A DNA stretch of 64,000 nt from NCBI RefSeq assembly GCF_000022065.1, contig NC_011898.1, positions 890,001-954,000 of the forward strand, given 5' to 3'. This document shows positions 1-11,702 of this stretch, in pieces (position 1 is the first letter of the stretch; each line of letters begins with the position of its first letter). Source of the stretch: Ruminiclostridium cellulolyticum H10. Its GTDB lineage: Bacteria > Bacillota > Clostridia > Acetivibrionales > DSM-1351. The notes beneath the pieces are model-generated. The model saw nothing but the letters and a program-made list of their open reading frames with translations. It was not told the origin of the DNA and made no database searches. Position numbers and translations under genes: made by a program.

Positions 1-276
1 AAGGAGAAATCCTTTGAAACACGTAAAGCAGTTTACGTTGGAACATGCAACTCTTAGGAAAACTAACTCATTGATAGGTTAAGACAATCACTTTAAATCA
101 ATTACTATGTAATTGAAATTGAGAATCTGAACAATCGAAGATATTCGATATGTAAAAACGCTAGATGCGAGTAATACAAGGAAGATGAGTGCCGAGGAAC
201 AGAGCATACATGAGTATGTGAGTACCGCAGGACACGAAATCTGACGAAGTAGGACGATGCATATAGAGTTTTTAGA
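1..276 (+). other. 16S-23S rRNA internal transcribed spacer
   Basis: The first bases look like sequence just downstream of the 16S 3' end, though the 16S gene itself is outside the window. The spacer contains no cloverleaf, CCA end or T-loop consensus, so it appears to lack tRNA-Ile and tRNA-Ala genes. Its 3' half (155-272) is a structured element that recurs in front of 5S. The assignment rests on position immediately before a clear 23S start. Confidence 0.85.
155..272 (+). repeat. rRNA spacer element, copy A
   Basis: About 110 nt closed by an imperfect inverted repeat (155-168 with 259-272, 12 of 14 positions complementary). Shared blocks with copy B (3455-3572) include GATGC, AAG/AGT AATACAAGG, GAGGAAC, TGAGTACCG, CGAAGTAG and GATGCATAT, in the same order and orientation. 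It probably folds into a compact pre-rRNA structure ahead of the mature 23S 5' end; its role is inferred. Confidence 0.65.
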
Positions 277-3321
<3,045 letters not shown>

Positions 3322-3454
3322 AAAAGAAAACAGGTATATCAAAAGTAGAAGGTCTTAAAACTAGAAAATGAGAGAGCTTCAAGTCTTCTTAAAGGATAAC
3401 ATTAATCAGTTCTGAAGGTACAAAAAGTATCTTAAAAAATGAATACGTCAGAAT

Positions 3455-3572
3455 CAGATTTTCAGATGCAAGCAATACAAGGCACCGACGAAGCGAGGAA
3501 CGGAGTTTATATAGATAAATGAGTACCGGAGCTAGGAAGGTAACGAAGTAGTGCGATGCATATTAAAATCTG
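3455..3572 (+). repeat. rRNA spacer element, copy B
   Basis: Second copy of the spacer element, between 23S and 5S. It is bounded by an inverted repeat (3455-3470 with 3557-3572) and carries the same ordered sequence blocks as copy A at 155-272. The 3' arm stops a few bases before the 5S start, suggesting a role in 5S precursor folding or processing. Confidence 0.65.
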
Positions 3573-3579
3573 TGGATTT

Positions 3580-3695
3580 TCTGGTGGAAATGACGAGATG
3601 GATACACCCGTTCCCATACCGAACACGGCAGTTAAGCATCTTTGTGCCGATAATACTTGGCTGGAAACGGCCCGGGAAAGTAGGTCTCTGCCAGA
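3580..3695 (+). rRNA. 5S ribosomal RNA
   Basis: A 116-nt gene with the conserved block CCCGTTCCCATACCGAAC-type loop followed by GGCAGTTAAGC. The 5' TCTGGTGG and 3' CTGCCAGA ends pair to form helix I. It lies 258 nt after 23S and is followed directly by an intrinsic terminator, so it is the last gene of the rRNA operon. Confidence 0.96.
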
Positions 3696-3703
3696 TTTAT
3701 ATG

Positions 3704-3735
3704 AAAACCTCAAGCTTATAGCTTGAGGTTTTGTT
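3704..3735 (+). terminator. rRNA operon terminator
   Basis: AAAACCTCAAGC and GCTTGAGGTTTT form a 12-bp perfect stem with a 5-nt loop, followed by more T residues. It lies 8 nt past 5S and is a strong factor-independent terminator. Confidence 0.93.
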
Positions 3736-3796
3736 TATGTAAGTACGAAAATTGTACAAGTAGAAATATAATAATAAAAAATATATTTAAAACCCC

Positions 3797-3825
3797 TTGC
3801 AATTATAAAAAAAATGTAGTAATAT
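3797..3825 (+). promoter_or_regulatory. Promoter of the S10-spc-alpha superoperon
   Basis: A sigma-A-type promoter: -35 TTGCAA (3797-3802), 17-nt spacer, -10 TAATAT (3820-3825). It lies between the rRNA terminator and rpsJ, implying a leader of about 270 nt. Confidence 0.75.
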
Positions 3826-3831
3826 ATTGAA

Positions 3832-4100
3832 TGTTGTGGCGTGGCATACGATGACGCAGGAGATTGCTATTCATAGAAATAGGTAACTTTTGCTGAGAAT
3901 GTCCGATTCAAGAAACCGGGCGACAAGTCACTGTACATTTAGAAGTGTAATATAATCGCTTTAAATGCCCAGGTTAAGTTTGTCCAATTAGGATAAGAAC
4001 GATCCTGGGTTTTTATATAAAACGTTATGAAACACCCGGCGTAGTGTACAGACAAAACTTGTTGTACGTGACAAAATCCAACGTACGAGGAGGTTTATGT
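3832..4100 (+). promoter_or_regulatory. Structured leader of the S10 operon, with attenuator-like hairpin
   Basis: About 270 nt of untranslated leader between the promoter and rpsJ. It contains several potential short stems and ends with a terminator-like hairpin: CCCAGG (3968-3973) with CCTGGG (4004-4009), followed by five T residues. A terminator between a promoter and its first gene implies control by attenuation. In E. coli the S10 operon is autoregulated by L4, but I do not recognise the fold here. The remaining ~85 nt carry the rpsJ ribosome binding site. Confidence 0.6.
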
Positions 4101-4412
4101 ATGTCAAACAAACAGAAAATACGTATCAGACTAAAGGCGTTCGATCATCAGGTGCTTGATCAGTCAGCTGAGAAGATCGTTGAAACTGCTAAGAGGACAG
4201 GAGCGAAGGTTTCAGGACCAGTACCGCTTCCTACTGAAAAAGAGATTATTACAATCTTAAGAGCTCCACACAAATATAAGGACTCAAGAGAGCAGTTTGA
4301 AATGAGAACTCATAAGAGATTGATTGATGTTGTTCTACCAACGCCAAAGACTGTTGACGCATTAATGAGGCTGGATCTTCCAGCAGGTGTAGACATTGAG
4401 ATTAAGTTATAA
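4101..4412 (+). CDS. rpsJ: 30S ribosomal protein S10
   Basis: A 103-residue protein of normal S10 length, beginning [16 protein letters not shown] and containing the conserved [19 protein letters not shown] stretch. S10 assembles in the 30S head and, with NusB, also joins the antitermination complex. An in-frame ATG 57 nt upstream lacks a ribosome binding site, whereas GAGGAGG at 4087-4093 fits the chosen start. First gene of the ribosomal protein superoperon. Confidence 0.97.
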   Translation: MSNKQKIRIRLKAFDHQVLDQSAEKIVETAKRTGAKVSGPVPLPTEKEIITILRAPHKYKDSREQFEMRTHKRLIDVVLPTPKTVDALMRLDLPAGVDIEIKL

Positions 4413-4516
4413 TTCTCATTAGCTATAGTACTTGATGTAAGTCAAGTAAGTCTACAGTGTGAGTAGTAGGTCATGTTCATAGAAATATGAACCAATAACC
4501 ATAGGAGGTAATTTTA

Positions 4517-5155
4517 ATGAAAAAAGCAATGTTAGGAAAAAAAATTGGAATGACTCAAATATTTGATGAAAATGGTTTGGTTATACCAGTTACAGTTGTA
4601 GAAGCAGGTCCATTGACAGTTGTTCAAAAGAAAACTGTTGAGACTGACGGTTACGATGCCATAAAAGTTGGATATGTAAAAGTTGCAGAAAAGAAACTTA
4701 GCAAACCTAATCTCGGTCAGTTCAGCAAGACTAAGCTTGCACCAATGAAGCATCTGAAAGAATTCAGATTAGAAGATATTTCAGGTTTTGAAGTTGGACA
4801 GGAAATAAAAGCTGAAAATATGTTCCAATCCGGAGATAAAATAGACGTAAGTGGTGTCTCTAAAGGTAAGGGATTCCAGGGTGTTACTAAGAGGTATGGA
4901 CAAAGGACTGGTCCTAATACTCATGGTTCAATGTATCACAGAAGAATTGGTTCTATGGGTTCAGGTACTAATCCGGGTAGAGTATTTAAGGGTAAGAAGT
5001 TGCCAGGTCATATGGGTAGGGAAACAATTACAGTTCAAAATCTTGAAGTTGTAAGAGTAGATAGTGATAGAAACCTTATTCTTATTAAGGGAGCTATTCC
5101 AGGACCTAAAGGTGGATTGCTTGTTATTAAAAATACGGTTAAATCCGGTAAATAA
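4517..5155 (+). CDS. rplC: 50S ribosomal protein L3
   Basis: 212 residues, normal for bacterial L3, starting [16 protein letters not shown] as in the whole family. The central basic loop (about residues 120-160, [15 protein letters not shown] ... HRRIGSMG) is the extension that reaches toward the peptidyl-transferase centre. It binds 23S early in assembly. The 104-nt gap after rpsJ contains a small hairpin; AGGAGG lies 6-10 nt before the ATG. Confidence 0.97.
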   Translation: MKKAMLGKKIGMTQIFDENGLVIPVTVVEAGPLTVVQKKTVETDGYDAIKVGYVKVAEKKLSKPNLGQFSKTKLAPMKHLKEFRLEDISGFEVGQEIKAENMFQSGDKIDVSGVSKGKGFQGVTKRYGQRTGPNTHGSMYHRRIGSMGSGTNPGRVFKGKKLPGHMGRETITVQNLEVVRVDSDRNLILIKGAIPGPKGGLLVIKNTVKSGK

Positions 5156-5179
5156 TAACGTGAAGGGAGGAATTAGCAC

Positions 5180-5803
5180 ATGCCAAAGGTTGATTTATAT
5201 AACATGAAAGGTGAAGTAGTTGGAGATATTCAACTTAGCGATAATGTTTTTGGTACAGATGTAAACAAAGATGCACTTCACGCTGTGGTAGTTAATCAGT
5301 TAGCAAATAGAAGACAGGGCACCCAGTCTACAAAAACCAAGAGTGAAGTTAGAGGTGGCGGCAAGAAGCCATGGAGACAAAAGGGAACTGGTCGTGCAAG
5401 ACAGGGTAGTATCCGTTCAGCACAGTGGGTCAAAGGTGGAATAGTATTAGGGCCTAAACCACGTAGCTACAGATACACTCTTCCTAAGAAGGTAAAACGT
5501 ATTGCAATGAAATCAGCATTAACATCAAAAGTTTCAGGAAACGAAATTTTTGTACTGGATGCATTAGCATTAGATGCAATTAAGACTAAGTCAATGGTAG
5601 GAGTTCTTAACAACCTCAAGGTTGATTCAAGTGCTTTACTTGTTATTGATTCAAAGAATGAAAACATTGTTAAGTCCGCTAGAAACATACCGGGAATAAA
5701 AACAGCATATGTAAATACTCTTAATGTATTTGATATTTTGAAATACGATAAGTTTATAATAACGAAGGATGCTGTTGAAAAGGTTGAGGAGGTGTACGCA
5801 TAA
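5180..5803 (+). CDS. rplD: 50S ribosomal protein L4
   Basis: 207 residues. It shows the L4 loop signature [19 protein letters not shown] (about residues 59-77), which lines the nascent-peptide exit tunnel. In enterobacteria L4 is also the autogenous regulator of the S10 operon leader; whether it acts on the attenuator-like leader at 3832-4100 is not shown. GGGAGG precedes the ATG. Its stop overlaps the rplW start (TAATG). Confidence 0.97.
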   Translation: MPKVDLYNMKGEVVGDIQLSDNVFGTDVNKDALHAVVVNQLANRRQGTQSTKTKSEVRGGGKKPWRQKGTGRARQGSIRSAQWVKGGIVLGPKPRSYRYTLPKKVKRIAMKSALTSKVSGNEIFVLDALALDAIKTKSMVGVLNNLKVDSSALLVIDSKNENIVKSARNIPGIKTAYVNTLNVFDILKYDKFIITKDAVEKVEEVYA

Positions 5804-6156
5804 TGAGATTGCCACAAGACATAATTATAAAACCATATATAACTGAAAAAAGTAATATGGAAATAGGTGCTGGTAAGTACACTTTTATTGTTGATGTAAA
5901 ATCAACAAAGACCGAAATAAAAAAGGCAGTTGAAGCATTATTCAGCGTTAAGGTATTGCAGGTTAATACCATGAACTTTGAGGGCAAAGTTAAGCGCACG
6001 GGTGTTCACGAAGGACCACGTCCAGCTTGGAAAAAGGCTGTCGTTAAAATCGATACTGATCCAAAGCCTGTTGAATACTTAGCAAAGGGCGGTAAGACAG
6101 TAACAAATAATAAGAAATATAAGACTAGCATCGAGGAATTTGGCGTTGCTCAGTAA
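5803..6156 (+). CDS. rplW: 50S ribosomal protein L23
   Basis: 117 residues beginning [18 protein letters not shown], with the L23 motif PYITEKS and the basic loop MNFEGKVKRTGVHEGPRPAWKKA. L23 sits at the tunnel exit and is the docking site for trigger factor (encoded at 39329) and SRP. Slightly longer than the ~95-residue norm, with the extra residues at the C-terminus. It is translationally coupled to rplD through a one-base overlap. Confidence 0.96.
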   Translation: MRLPQDIIIKPYITEKSNMEIGAGKYTFIVDVKSTKTEIKKAVEALFSVKVLQVNTMNFEGKVKRTGVHEGPRPAWKKAVVKIDTDPKPVEYLAKGGKTVTNNKKYKTSIEEFGVAQ

Positions 6157-6182
6157 TTAGGCTATAAAAGGAGTGAGAAGAG

Positions 6183-7016
6183 ATGGCAGTAAAAAAGTAT
6201 AGTCCGATTACCCCTGCAAGAAGGTTTATGACGTCACAGGATTATTCACAACTATCAAAGGTTGAACCTGAAAAGTCATTACTACAATCTAAAAGTAAAA
6301 ATGGGGGAAGAAACTCATATGGTAGGATTACTGTTCGTCACCATGGCGGCGGTAACAGACAAAAATATAGAGTTATTGATTTCAAAAGAGATAAAGACGG
6401 AATAAAAGCAAAAGTTGCTACAATCGAATATGATCCTAATAGGACTGCAAATATTGCACTTCTTAACTATGCGGATGGTGAAAAGAGATACATTCTTGCA
6501 CCTGTTGGTTTAAAAGTAGGCGATTTTGTTGAATCTGGTGAATCTTCAGATATCAGAACAGGTAATGCACTTCCACTTGCTAACATTCCTGTTGGTTCAA
6601 TGATCCACAATATCGAACTTAAGCCAGGCAAGGGCGGTCAGATGGTTAGAGCTGCAGGAAATGCTGCTCAATTGATGGCTAAAGAAGGCGAATATGCCCA
6701 GATAAGACTTCCTTCGGGTGAAGTTCGTATGGTTAGAATTAATTGTAGAGCTACTTTGGGGCAAATTGGAAACATTGAACATGAAAATGTTAAGATTGGT
6801 AAAGCGGGTAGAAAGAGATGGATGGGAGTCAGACCTACAGTACGTGGTGTAGTTATGAACCCTGTTGATCACCCTCATGGTGGTGGAGAAGGTAAATCAC
6901 CAATCGGAAGACCAAGTCCAGTTACACCTTGGGGTAAACCAACTCTTGGCTATAAGACTAGAAAGAAGAAGAAAAAGTCTGATAAGTATATTGTTAAGAG
7001 AAGAAATCAGAAGTAG
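6183..7016 (+). CDS. rplB: 50S ribosomal protein L2
   Basis: 277 residues, typical L2. The signature [13 protein letters not shown] near the C-terminus holds the conserved histidine near the peptidyl-transferase centre, and the C-terminal tail is highly basic ([16 protein letters not shown]). L2 is a primary 23S binder that bridges the subunits. Preceded by GGAGTGAGAAG at good spacing; lies 26 nt after rplW. Confidence 0.98.
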
Positions 7017-7033
7017 TATAACCAGGATAGTCT

Positions 7034-7072
7034 GAGCGGGGTAACCGCTCCGCCAGATCCTATGAGATGGCG
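7034..7072 (+). promoter_or_regulatory. GC-rich intercistronic double hairpin before rpsS
   Basis: GAGCGG (7034-7039) pairs with CCGCTC (7045-7050), and CGCCA (7051-7055) with TGGCG (7068-7072), immediately before the rpsS ribosome binding site. The patch is much more GC-rich than the surrounding genes. It could be a translational control or processing site; function not established. Confidence 0.4.
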
Positions 7073-7094
7073 GCGAAGGGAGGATTTAAGATAA

Positions 7095-7376
7095 ATGAGT
7101 AGATCAGTTAAAAAGGGACCTTACGTGCTAGATTCATTACTTAAAAAAATTGAAGAAATGAATAAAGCGAATGATAAGAAAGTTATCAAGACCTGGTCAA
7201 GGGCTTCAACTATATTCCCTCAAATGGTTGGACACACAATTGCTGTTCACGATGGAAAGAAGCATGTGCCAGTGTATATAACTGAAGATATGGTTGGTCA
7301 CAAGCTTGGTGAGTTTGCACCAACTAGAACATATAAGGGACATAGCGGTAACGAGAAGTCTACTTCTCTAAGGTAA
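7095..7376 (+). CDS. rpsS: 30S ribosomal protein S19
   Basis: 93 residues starting [18 protein letters not shown], the standard S19 N-terminus, with the conserved [20 protein letters not shown] core and a flexible tail ([13 protein letters not shown]) that contacts tRNA in the 30S head. It forms a complex with S13, encoded downstream. AAGGGAGG supplies the ribosome binding site. Confidence 0.97.
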   Translation: MSRSVKKGPYVLDSLLKKIEEMNKANDKKVIKTWSRASTIFPQMVGHTIAVHDGKKHVPVYITEDMVGHKLGEFAPTRTYKGHSGNEKSTSLR

Positions 7377-7440
7377 CAAAAGAATTTTTTGATTACTGAG
7401 AGTTTAAGTTTAAGATTAGAACTGAAAGGAGGCTATTCAG

Positions 7441-7917
7441 TTGGAGAAAAAAGTATTGTCCAAAGAGGAGCTATTAAAGAATAAAGATCAGATTTTGGCT
7501 GAACAAAATGCTAAGCATACTAAGTCAAATAGACCTGCACTTCTTACTAAGAAAGAGAGAAAAGTTCTCGGTATTGGTAAAGATGAAGGAAGAGCAGTTT
7601 TAAAATATGCACGTATATCATCCAGAAAGGTTAAAATTGTACTGGATTTGATTAAAAATAAGGGTATAGATGAGGCTTACGGAGTTCTTAAGTTTACACC
7701 TAAGGCTGCATCAGAGGTTTTGTATAAGCTTCTTAAATCAGCAGAAGCAAATGCTGTTAACAATAATAGTTTAAACTATGAAAACCTTTATATTGCTGAA
7801 GCTTTTGCAACCCAGGGACCTACATTAAAAAGAATTCAGCCACGTGCACAAGGTAGAGCATTCAAAATACAAAAAAGAACCAGCCATATAACATTGGTTG
7901 TAAAGGAAAGAGATTAA
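7441..7917 (+). CDS. rplV: 50S ribosomal protein L22 with N-terminal extension
   Basis: 158 residues, against about 110 for standard L22. The canonical domain starts near residue 50 ([21 protein letters not shown]) and includes the tunnel-lining hairpin (about 130-145, [17 protein letters not shown]). The first ~48 residues are a lysine-rich, probably helical extension absent from E. coli and B. subtilis L22. The TTG start is supported by AAAGGAGG (7425-7432); no good internal start with a Shine-Dalgarno precedes the canonical domain. Macrolide resistance mutations map to the hairpin in this family. Confidence 0.95.
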   Translation: MEKKVLSKEELLKNKDQILAEQNAKHTKSNRPALLTKKERKVLGIGKDEGRAVLKYARISSRKVKIVLDLIKNKGIDEAYGVLKFTPKAASEVLYKLLKSAEANAVNNNSLNYENLYIAEAFATQGPTLKRIQPRAQGRAFKIQKRTSHITLVVKERD

Positions 7918-7936
7918 GCGAAAAGGAGGTTGGGTA

Positions 7937-8605
7937 ATGGGCCAGAAAGTAAATCCTCACGGATTAAGAATTGGAATAATTAAAGATTGGGATACAAAAT
8001 GGTATGCTAATGACAAGTCCTTTAGCAGCTATCTTGTTGAAGATGTCAAAATAAGAAATTTCATAAAGAAAAAACTTTATATTTCAGGCATTTCTAGAAT
8101 TGAAATTGACCGTGCAGCTAATAAGGTCAAGATTAATGTAAATACTGCAAAGCCAGGACTTGTAATAGGCAAGGGTGGACAAGGTATTGAAGAGCTCAGA
8201 AAAGAAATAGAGAAGATGACAGGAAAGAGCGTTCTGATTAACATTACTGAGATTAAGGTTCCTGAAATGGATGCTCAGCTTGTTGCAGAAAATATTGCGT
8301 CACAGCTTGAAAAACGTATATCTTTCAGAAGAGCAATGAAGCAGGCTATGTCAAGAACAATGAAGCTCGGAGCAAAGGGTATTAAGACTGCATGTTCAGG
8401 TAGGCTTGGTGGTGCTGAAATAGCAAGAACTGAGCATTACCATGATGGTACTATTCCTCTTCAAACGCTTCGTGCTGATATAGACTATGGTTTTGCTGAA
8501 GCTGACACAACTTATGGTAAGATTGGTGTCAAGGTATGGATATACAAAGGAGAAGTTCTTCCTGCTGTTAAAAGAGACAGAAAAGCGGAAGGAGGAGTTA
8601 AGTAA
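7937..8605 (+). CDS. rpsC: 30S ribosomal protein S3
   Basis: 222 residues, starting [24 protein letters not shown] as in all bacterial S3. The KH-domain GxxG motif is seen in [14 protein letters not shown] (about residues 75-88). S3 forms part of the mRNA entry channel with S4 and S5. AAAGGAGG precedes the ATG. The stop codon and the next start overlap by one base (TAATG). Confidence 0.97.
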   Translation: MGQKVNPHGLRIGIIKDWDTKWYANDKSFSSYLVEDVKIRNFIKKKLYISGISRIEIDRAANKVKINVNTAKPGLVIGKGGQGIEELRKEIEKMTGKSVLINITEIKVPEMDAQLVAENIASQLEKRISFRRAMKQAMSRTMKLGAKGIKTACSGRLGGAEIARTEHYHDGTIPLQTLRADIDYGFAEADTTYGKIGVKVWIYKGEVLPAVKRDRKAEGGVK

Positions 8606-9042
8606 TGTTAATGCCCAAAAGAGTAAAACATAGAAGGGTTCACAGAGGCAGAATGACCGGAAAAGCTACCAGAGGTAATTTTGTTAGCAATGGTGAGTTC
8701 GGAATTCAGGCTATGGAACCTGCTTGGATAACAAGCAACCAGATTGAGGCTGCCAGAATAGCGATGACTCGTTTCATTAAGCGTGGCGGTAAGGTTTGGA
8801 TTAAAATATTCCCGGATAAGCCGGTAACAAAGAAACCTGCCGAAACTCGTATGGGTAGTGGTAAAGGTTCACCGGAGTATTGGGTTGCAGTAGTAAAGCC
8901 TGGAAGAGTATTATTTGAAATTGCGGGAGTACCTGAAGAGACGGCTAGAGAGGCATTGAGACTCGCTATGCATAAACTTCCGGTTAAATGTAAATTTGTA
9001 ACCCGCGAGACAGAAATGGGTGGTGAAGCAAATGAAAGCTAG
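8605..9042 (+). CDS. rplP: 50S ribosomal protein L16
   Basis: 145 residues. The start at [17 protein letters not shown] matches the MLxPKR N-terminus of the family and is 9 nt from GGAGG (8591-8595); a second ATG two codons on has poorer spacing. The GxGKGxPE segment ([19 protein letters not shown]) is conserved. L16 binds 5S/23S RNA and helps position A-site tRNA. Its 3' end overlaps rpmC. Confidence 0.97.
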   Translation: MLMPKRVKHRRVHRGRMTGKATRGNFVSNGEFGIQAMEPAWITSNQIEAARIAMTRFIKRGGKVWIKIFPDKPVTKKPAETRMGSGKGSPEYWVAVVKPGRVLFEIAGVPEETAREALRLAMHKLPVKCKFVTRETEMGGEANES

Positions 9043-9235
9043 TGAAATCAGAGAAAAGGATATTGTTGAATTGAACAAGGAATTGGGCGAATTAAAGTCT
9101 GAACTCTTTAAGCTTAGATTTCAGCTTGCTACAAATCAGCTTGAGAACCCAATGAAACTTAAGGATGTTAAAAAATCCATTGCCAGGGTTAAAACAATAA
9201 TAAGGGAAAAAGAGCTTAGCGGAAATAACAAGTAA
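9032..9235 (+). CDS. rpmC: 50S ribosomal protein L29
   Basis: 67 residues, [40 protein letters not shown] in outline: a two-helix hairpin typical of L29, with the near-invariant LRFQLATxQLEN stretch. The ATG at 9032 gives the family's usual N-terminus; a GTG at 9020 would add four residues. Translation is coupled to rplP (11-nt overlap). L29 lies at the tunnel exit beside L23. Confidence 0.96.
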   Translation: MKASEIREKDIVELNKELGELKSELFKLRFQLATNQLENPMKLKDVKKSIARVKTIIREKELSGNNK

Positions 9236-9295
9236 TAGCTATTTGCTCTAAGTAATCGAAAAACCTTAACCATAATGAATAACGTCAGTTAGGTT

Positions 9296-9328
9296 CTTTG
9301 TAATATATCAATTGATAGAATTACAAAG
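9296..9328 (+). promoter_or_regulatory. Intercistronic hairpin before rpsQ
   Basis: CTTTGTAAT (9296-9304) pairs with ATTACAAAG (9320-9328) in the 122-nt gap between rpmC and rpsQ. The gap also holds AACCTTAAC and GTTAGGTT, which can pair. Most genes of this operon are 10-30 nt apart, so a long structured gap may mark RNA processing or local translational control. Confidence 0.4.
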
Positions 9329-9357
9329 ACAGAGTATTCGGAAGGAGGTAATTCCAC

Positions 9358-9615
9358 TTGGTTGAAAGAGCTTTAAGAAAGACTAGGGTTGGCAAGGTTG
9401 TCAGCAATAAGATGGATAAAACTATTGTTGTTGCTATAGAAACTAGTGTAAAGCATCCGTTGTACGGAAAAATTGTTAAGAGAACTTATAAACTAAAGGC
9501 ACACGATGAAGAAAATCAATGCCAGATTGGTGATAAAGTTAAAGTAATGGAAACAAGACCATTGAGTAAGGAAAAGAGATGGAGACTTGTTCAAATCGTT
9601 GAAAAGGCACAATAA
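9358..9615 (+). CDS. rpsQ: 30S ribosomal protein S17
   Basis: 85 residues with a TTG start 8 nt after AAGGAGG. The OB-fold signature [17 protein letters not shown] and the [17 protein letters not shown] motif are standard for S17, a primary 16S binder in the 30S body. It follows a 122-nt structured gap after rpmC. Confidence 0.96.
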   Translation: MVERALRKTRVGKVVSNKMDKTIVVAIETSVKHPLYGKIVKRTYKLKAHDEENQCQIGDKVKVMETRPLSKEKRWRLVQIVEKAQ

Positions 9616-9658
9616 TTTATGTGCAGTCTGAGCAGAAATTTTGGAAGGAGGTACCACT

Positions 9659-10027
9659 ATGATTCAAGTTCAGTCTAGAATGAAAGTAGCTGATAATACC
9701 GGAGCTAAAGAACTTATGTGTATAAAAGTTCTTGGCGGTTCTTGGAGAAAGTATGCTAATATAGGTGATGTTGTAGTAGCTTCTGTTAAAAATGCAACAC
9801 CCGGCGGTGTTGTAAAAAAAGGTGACGTTGTAAAGTGCGTAATTGTACGCTCTAAGAAAGGCGTTAGAAGACCCGACGGTTCTTACATCAGATTTGATGA
9901 AAACGCTGCAGTTATAATTAAGGACGATAAGAACCCAAGAGGAACTCGTATATTTGGACCTGTTGCAAGAGAGTTAAGAGAAAAGAATTTTATGAAGATT
10001 GTTTCTCTTGCACCGGAAGTATTGTAA
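9659..10027 (+). CDS. rplN: 50S ribosomal protein L14
   Basis: Exactly 122 residues, the universal L14 length, starting [20 protein letters not shown]. The signature region (residues ~60-86, [19 protein letters not shown]) is intact. An in-frame ATG 18 nt upstream overlaps the AAGGAGG ribosome binding site, so the internal ATG is chosen. L14 forms an intersubunit bridge and is the landing site for RsfS. Confidence 0.97.
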   Translation: MIQVQSRMKVADNTGAKELMCIKVLGGSWRKYANIGDVVVASVKNATPGGVVKKGDVVKCVIVRSKKGVRRPDGSYIRFDENAAVIIKDDKNPRGTRIFGPVARELREKNFMKIVSLAPEVL

Positions 10028-10045
10028 GGAAGGAGGCGGCTTAAT

Positions 10046-10396
10046 TTGGCAAACAAAGTTCATGTAAAGAAGAATGATACAGTTCTTGTGCTTTCAGGAA
10101 AAGACAGAGGCAAGAAGGGCAAGGTATTAAGCGTAAATCCTTCTAATAACCAGGTACTTGTTGAAGGCATTAATATTTCAACAAAGCACAAAAAGCCTAG
10201 AGGAAAATATCAACAAGGCGGCATTATTCATCAGGAGTCACATATAGACAGTTCAAATGTAATGTTGATTTGTGACAAATGTGGTAAGCCTACCAAAGTT
10301 GCAAAAACAATTCTCGACAATGGGCAGAAGGCTAGAACTTGTAAGAACTGTAACGAAATCATTGATATAGTATTAGATAAAAACAAGGAAGGTTAG
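10046..10396 (+). CDS. rplX: 50S ribosomal protein L24 with zinc-ribbon tail
   Basis: 116 residues. The N-terminal KOW motif ([16 protein letters not shown], residues 15-30) binds 23S early in assembly. The C-terminus holds two CxxC pairs (C76/C79 and C99/C102), a metal-binding ribbon seen in many bacterial L24s. TTG start, 9 nt after AAGGAGG. 18 nt after rplN. Confidence 0.96.
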   Translation: MANKVHVKKNDTVLVLSGKDRGKKGKVLSVNPSNNQVLVEGINISTKHKKPRGKYQQGGIIHQESHIDSSNVMLICDKCGKPTKVAKTILDNGQKARTCKNCNEIIDIVLDKNKEG

Positions 10397-10423
10397 TAGC
10401 ACTGCCGAAAGGAGGTATAGCAT

Positions 10424-10966
10424 ATGACAAGGTTAAAAGATAAATATCTTAATGAAGCAGCTCCTGCTTTAATAGAGAAGTTTAAATATAGTAGCAGAAT
10501 GCAGGTTCCAAAGCTTGAAAAAGTGGTTCTTAATATGGGAGTCGGAGAAGTAAAGGACAACCCAAAAGCTATGGATTCAGCAGTAAATGATATGACATTG
10601 ATTACCGGACAGAAGCCGATTGTAACCAAGGCTAAAAAGTCAGTGGCGGCATTTAAATTGAGACAGGGAATGAATATTGGCTGTAAGGTTACATTAAGAG
10701 GCGACAGAATGTATGAATTCGTTGATAAGCTCTTTAATGTAGCTATTCCTAGAGTAAGAGACTTTAGAGGTCTTTCAAGCAACTCATTTGACGGTAGAGG
10801 AAATTACTCTATGGGTATCAAGGACCAGCTTATATTCCCTGAAATTGAGTATGACAAGGTTGATAAGTTAAGAGGAATGGATATTGTTTTTGTAACTACG
10901 GCTAAGAGTGATGAAGAAGCGAAGGAGCTTTTGAAATTACTTGGTATGCCATTCAGCCAGAACTAA
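10424..10966 (+). CDS. rplE: 50S ribosomal protein L5
   Basis: 180 residues, normal length. It shows the L5 signature [16 protein letters not shown] and the C-terminal DRGMDI-like [21 protein letters not shown] segment. L5 binds 5S rRNA with L18, forms the central protuberance and contacts S13 across the subunit interface. AAAGGAGG lies 8 nt upstream of the ATG. Confidence 0.97.
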   Translation: MTRLKDKYLNEAAPALIEKFKYSSRMQVPKLEKVVLNMGVGEVKDNPKAMDSAVNDMTLITGQKPIVTKAKKSVAAFKLRQGMNIGCKVTLRGDRMYEFVDKLFNVAIPRVRDFRGLSSNSFDGRGNYSMGIKDQLIFPEIEYDKVDKLRGMDIVFVTTAKSDEEAKELLKLLGMPFSQN

Positions 10967-10981
10967 GGAGGGATTGAAGGC

Positions 10982-11167
10982 ATGGCAAAGAAAGCTATGA
11001 TAATAAAGCAACAGCGTACACCCAAGTTTAGTACTAGGGCTTACAATAGATGTAAAATATGTGGAAGACCACATGCATACATTAGAAAATTTGGAATTTG
11101 CCGTTTATGCTTTAGACAATTAGCGTACAAAGGTCAAATACCTGGCGTTAAAAAAGCAAGCTGGTAA
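10982..11167 (+). CDS. rpsZ: 30S ribosomal protein S14, zinc type Z
   Basis: 61 residues, the short zinc-binding form of S14. C24, C27, C40 and C43 form the Cys4 zinc knuckle (CKICG ... CRLC). Zinc-independent long S14 paralogues replace it under zinc starvation in some Firmicutes, but none is seen here. ATG preceded by AAGGAGG; 15 nt after rplE. Confidence 0.97.
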   Translation: MAKKAMIIKQQRTPKFSTRAYNRCKICGRPHAYIRKFGICRLCFRQLAYKGQIPGVKKASW

Positions 11168-11191
11168 TATCATTGGAAGGAGGTTAAACAT

Positions 11192-11587
11192 ATGCAAATT
11201 ACTGATGCAATAGCTGATATGTTGACCAGAATAAGAAATGCAGGTTCTGCTAAACATGAATCAGTTGATATACCCGCTTCCAACCTCAAGAGGTCTATAG
11301 CAAACATTTTGCTGGAAGAAGGATATATTAAGAATTTTGAAGAAATTAGTGACGGTAAGCAGGGAGTACTTAGGGTTAACTTAAAGTACAACAATAAGCA
11401 AAACGTTATAACTGGAATAAAGAGAATTAGTAAGCCTGGTTTGAGAGTATATGCAGGAAAAGACCAACTGCCTAAGGTATTGGGTGGACTTGGTATCGCA
11501 GTAATCTCAACATCAAAGGGAATAATGACTGACAAGAAAGCCAGAGTAGAAGGTATAGGTGGAGAAGTTCTGGCATTTGTTTGGTAA
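11192..11587 (+). CDS. rpsH: 30S ribosomal protein S8
   Basis: 131 residues starting [17 protein letters not shown], the conserved S8 N-terminus, and ending in the [27 protein letters not shown]-terminal domain that binds 16S helix 21. In E. coli S8 also represses the spc operon by binding the rplE region; no equivalent site could be identified by eye here. Confidence 0.97.
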   Translation: MQITDAIADMLTRIRNAGSAKHESVDIPASNLKRSIANILLEEGYIKNFEEISDGKQGVLRVNLKYNNKQNVITGIKRISKPGLRVYAGKDQLPKVLGGLGIAVISTSKGIMTDKKARVEGIGGEVLAFVW

Positions 11588-11606
11588 GTTATAAATCCTC
11601 AGGTAC

Positions 11607-11644
11607 AGTATTTTCAAATTCTTAAATAAGAATTTGAAAATACT
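11607..11644 (+). repeat. Perfect 18-bp inverted repeat between rpsH and rplF
   Basis: Two perfectly complementary 18-nt arms (11607-11624 and 11627-11644) with a 2-nt spacer lie in the 115-nt gap between rpsH and rplF. A second, smaller stem (GGGC/GCCC) follows near 11657-11673. There is no T run, so this is not a classic terminator. A long duplex like this is a plausible RNase III cleavage or mRNA stabilisation site; function is inferred. Confidence 0.6.
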
Positions 11645-11702
11645 CTAAAGTCTGAAAAGGGCATTATATGGCCCATAATTTTAAGAACTGGAGGTATATG
11701 AC

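Noticed and set aside
1-276. tRNA-Ile or tRNA-Ala in the 16S-23S spacer
   Set aside because: No cloverleaf, T-loop GTTCGA or acceptor pairing was found.
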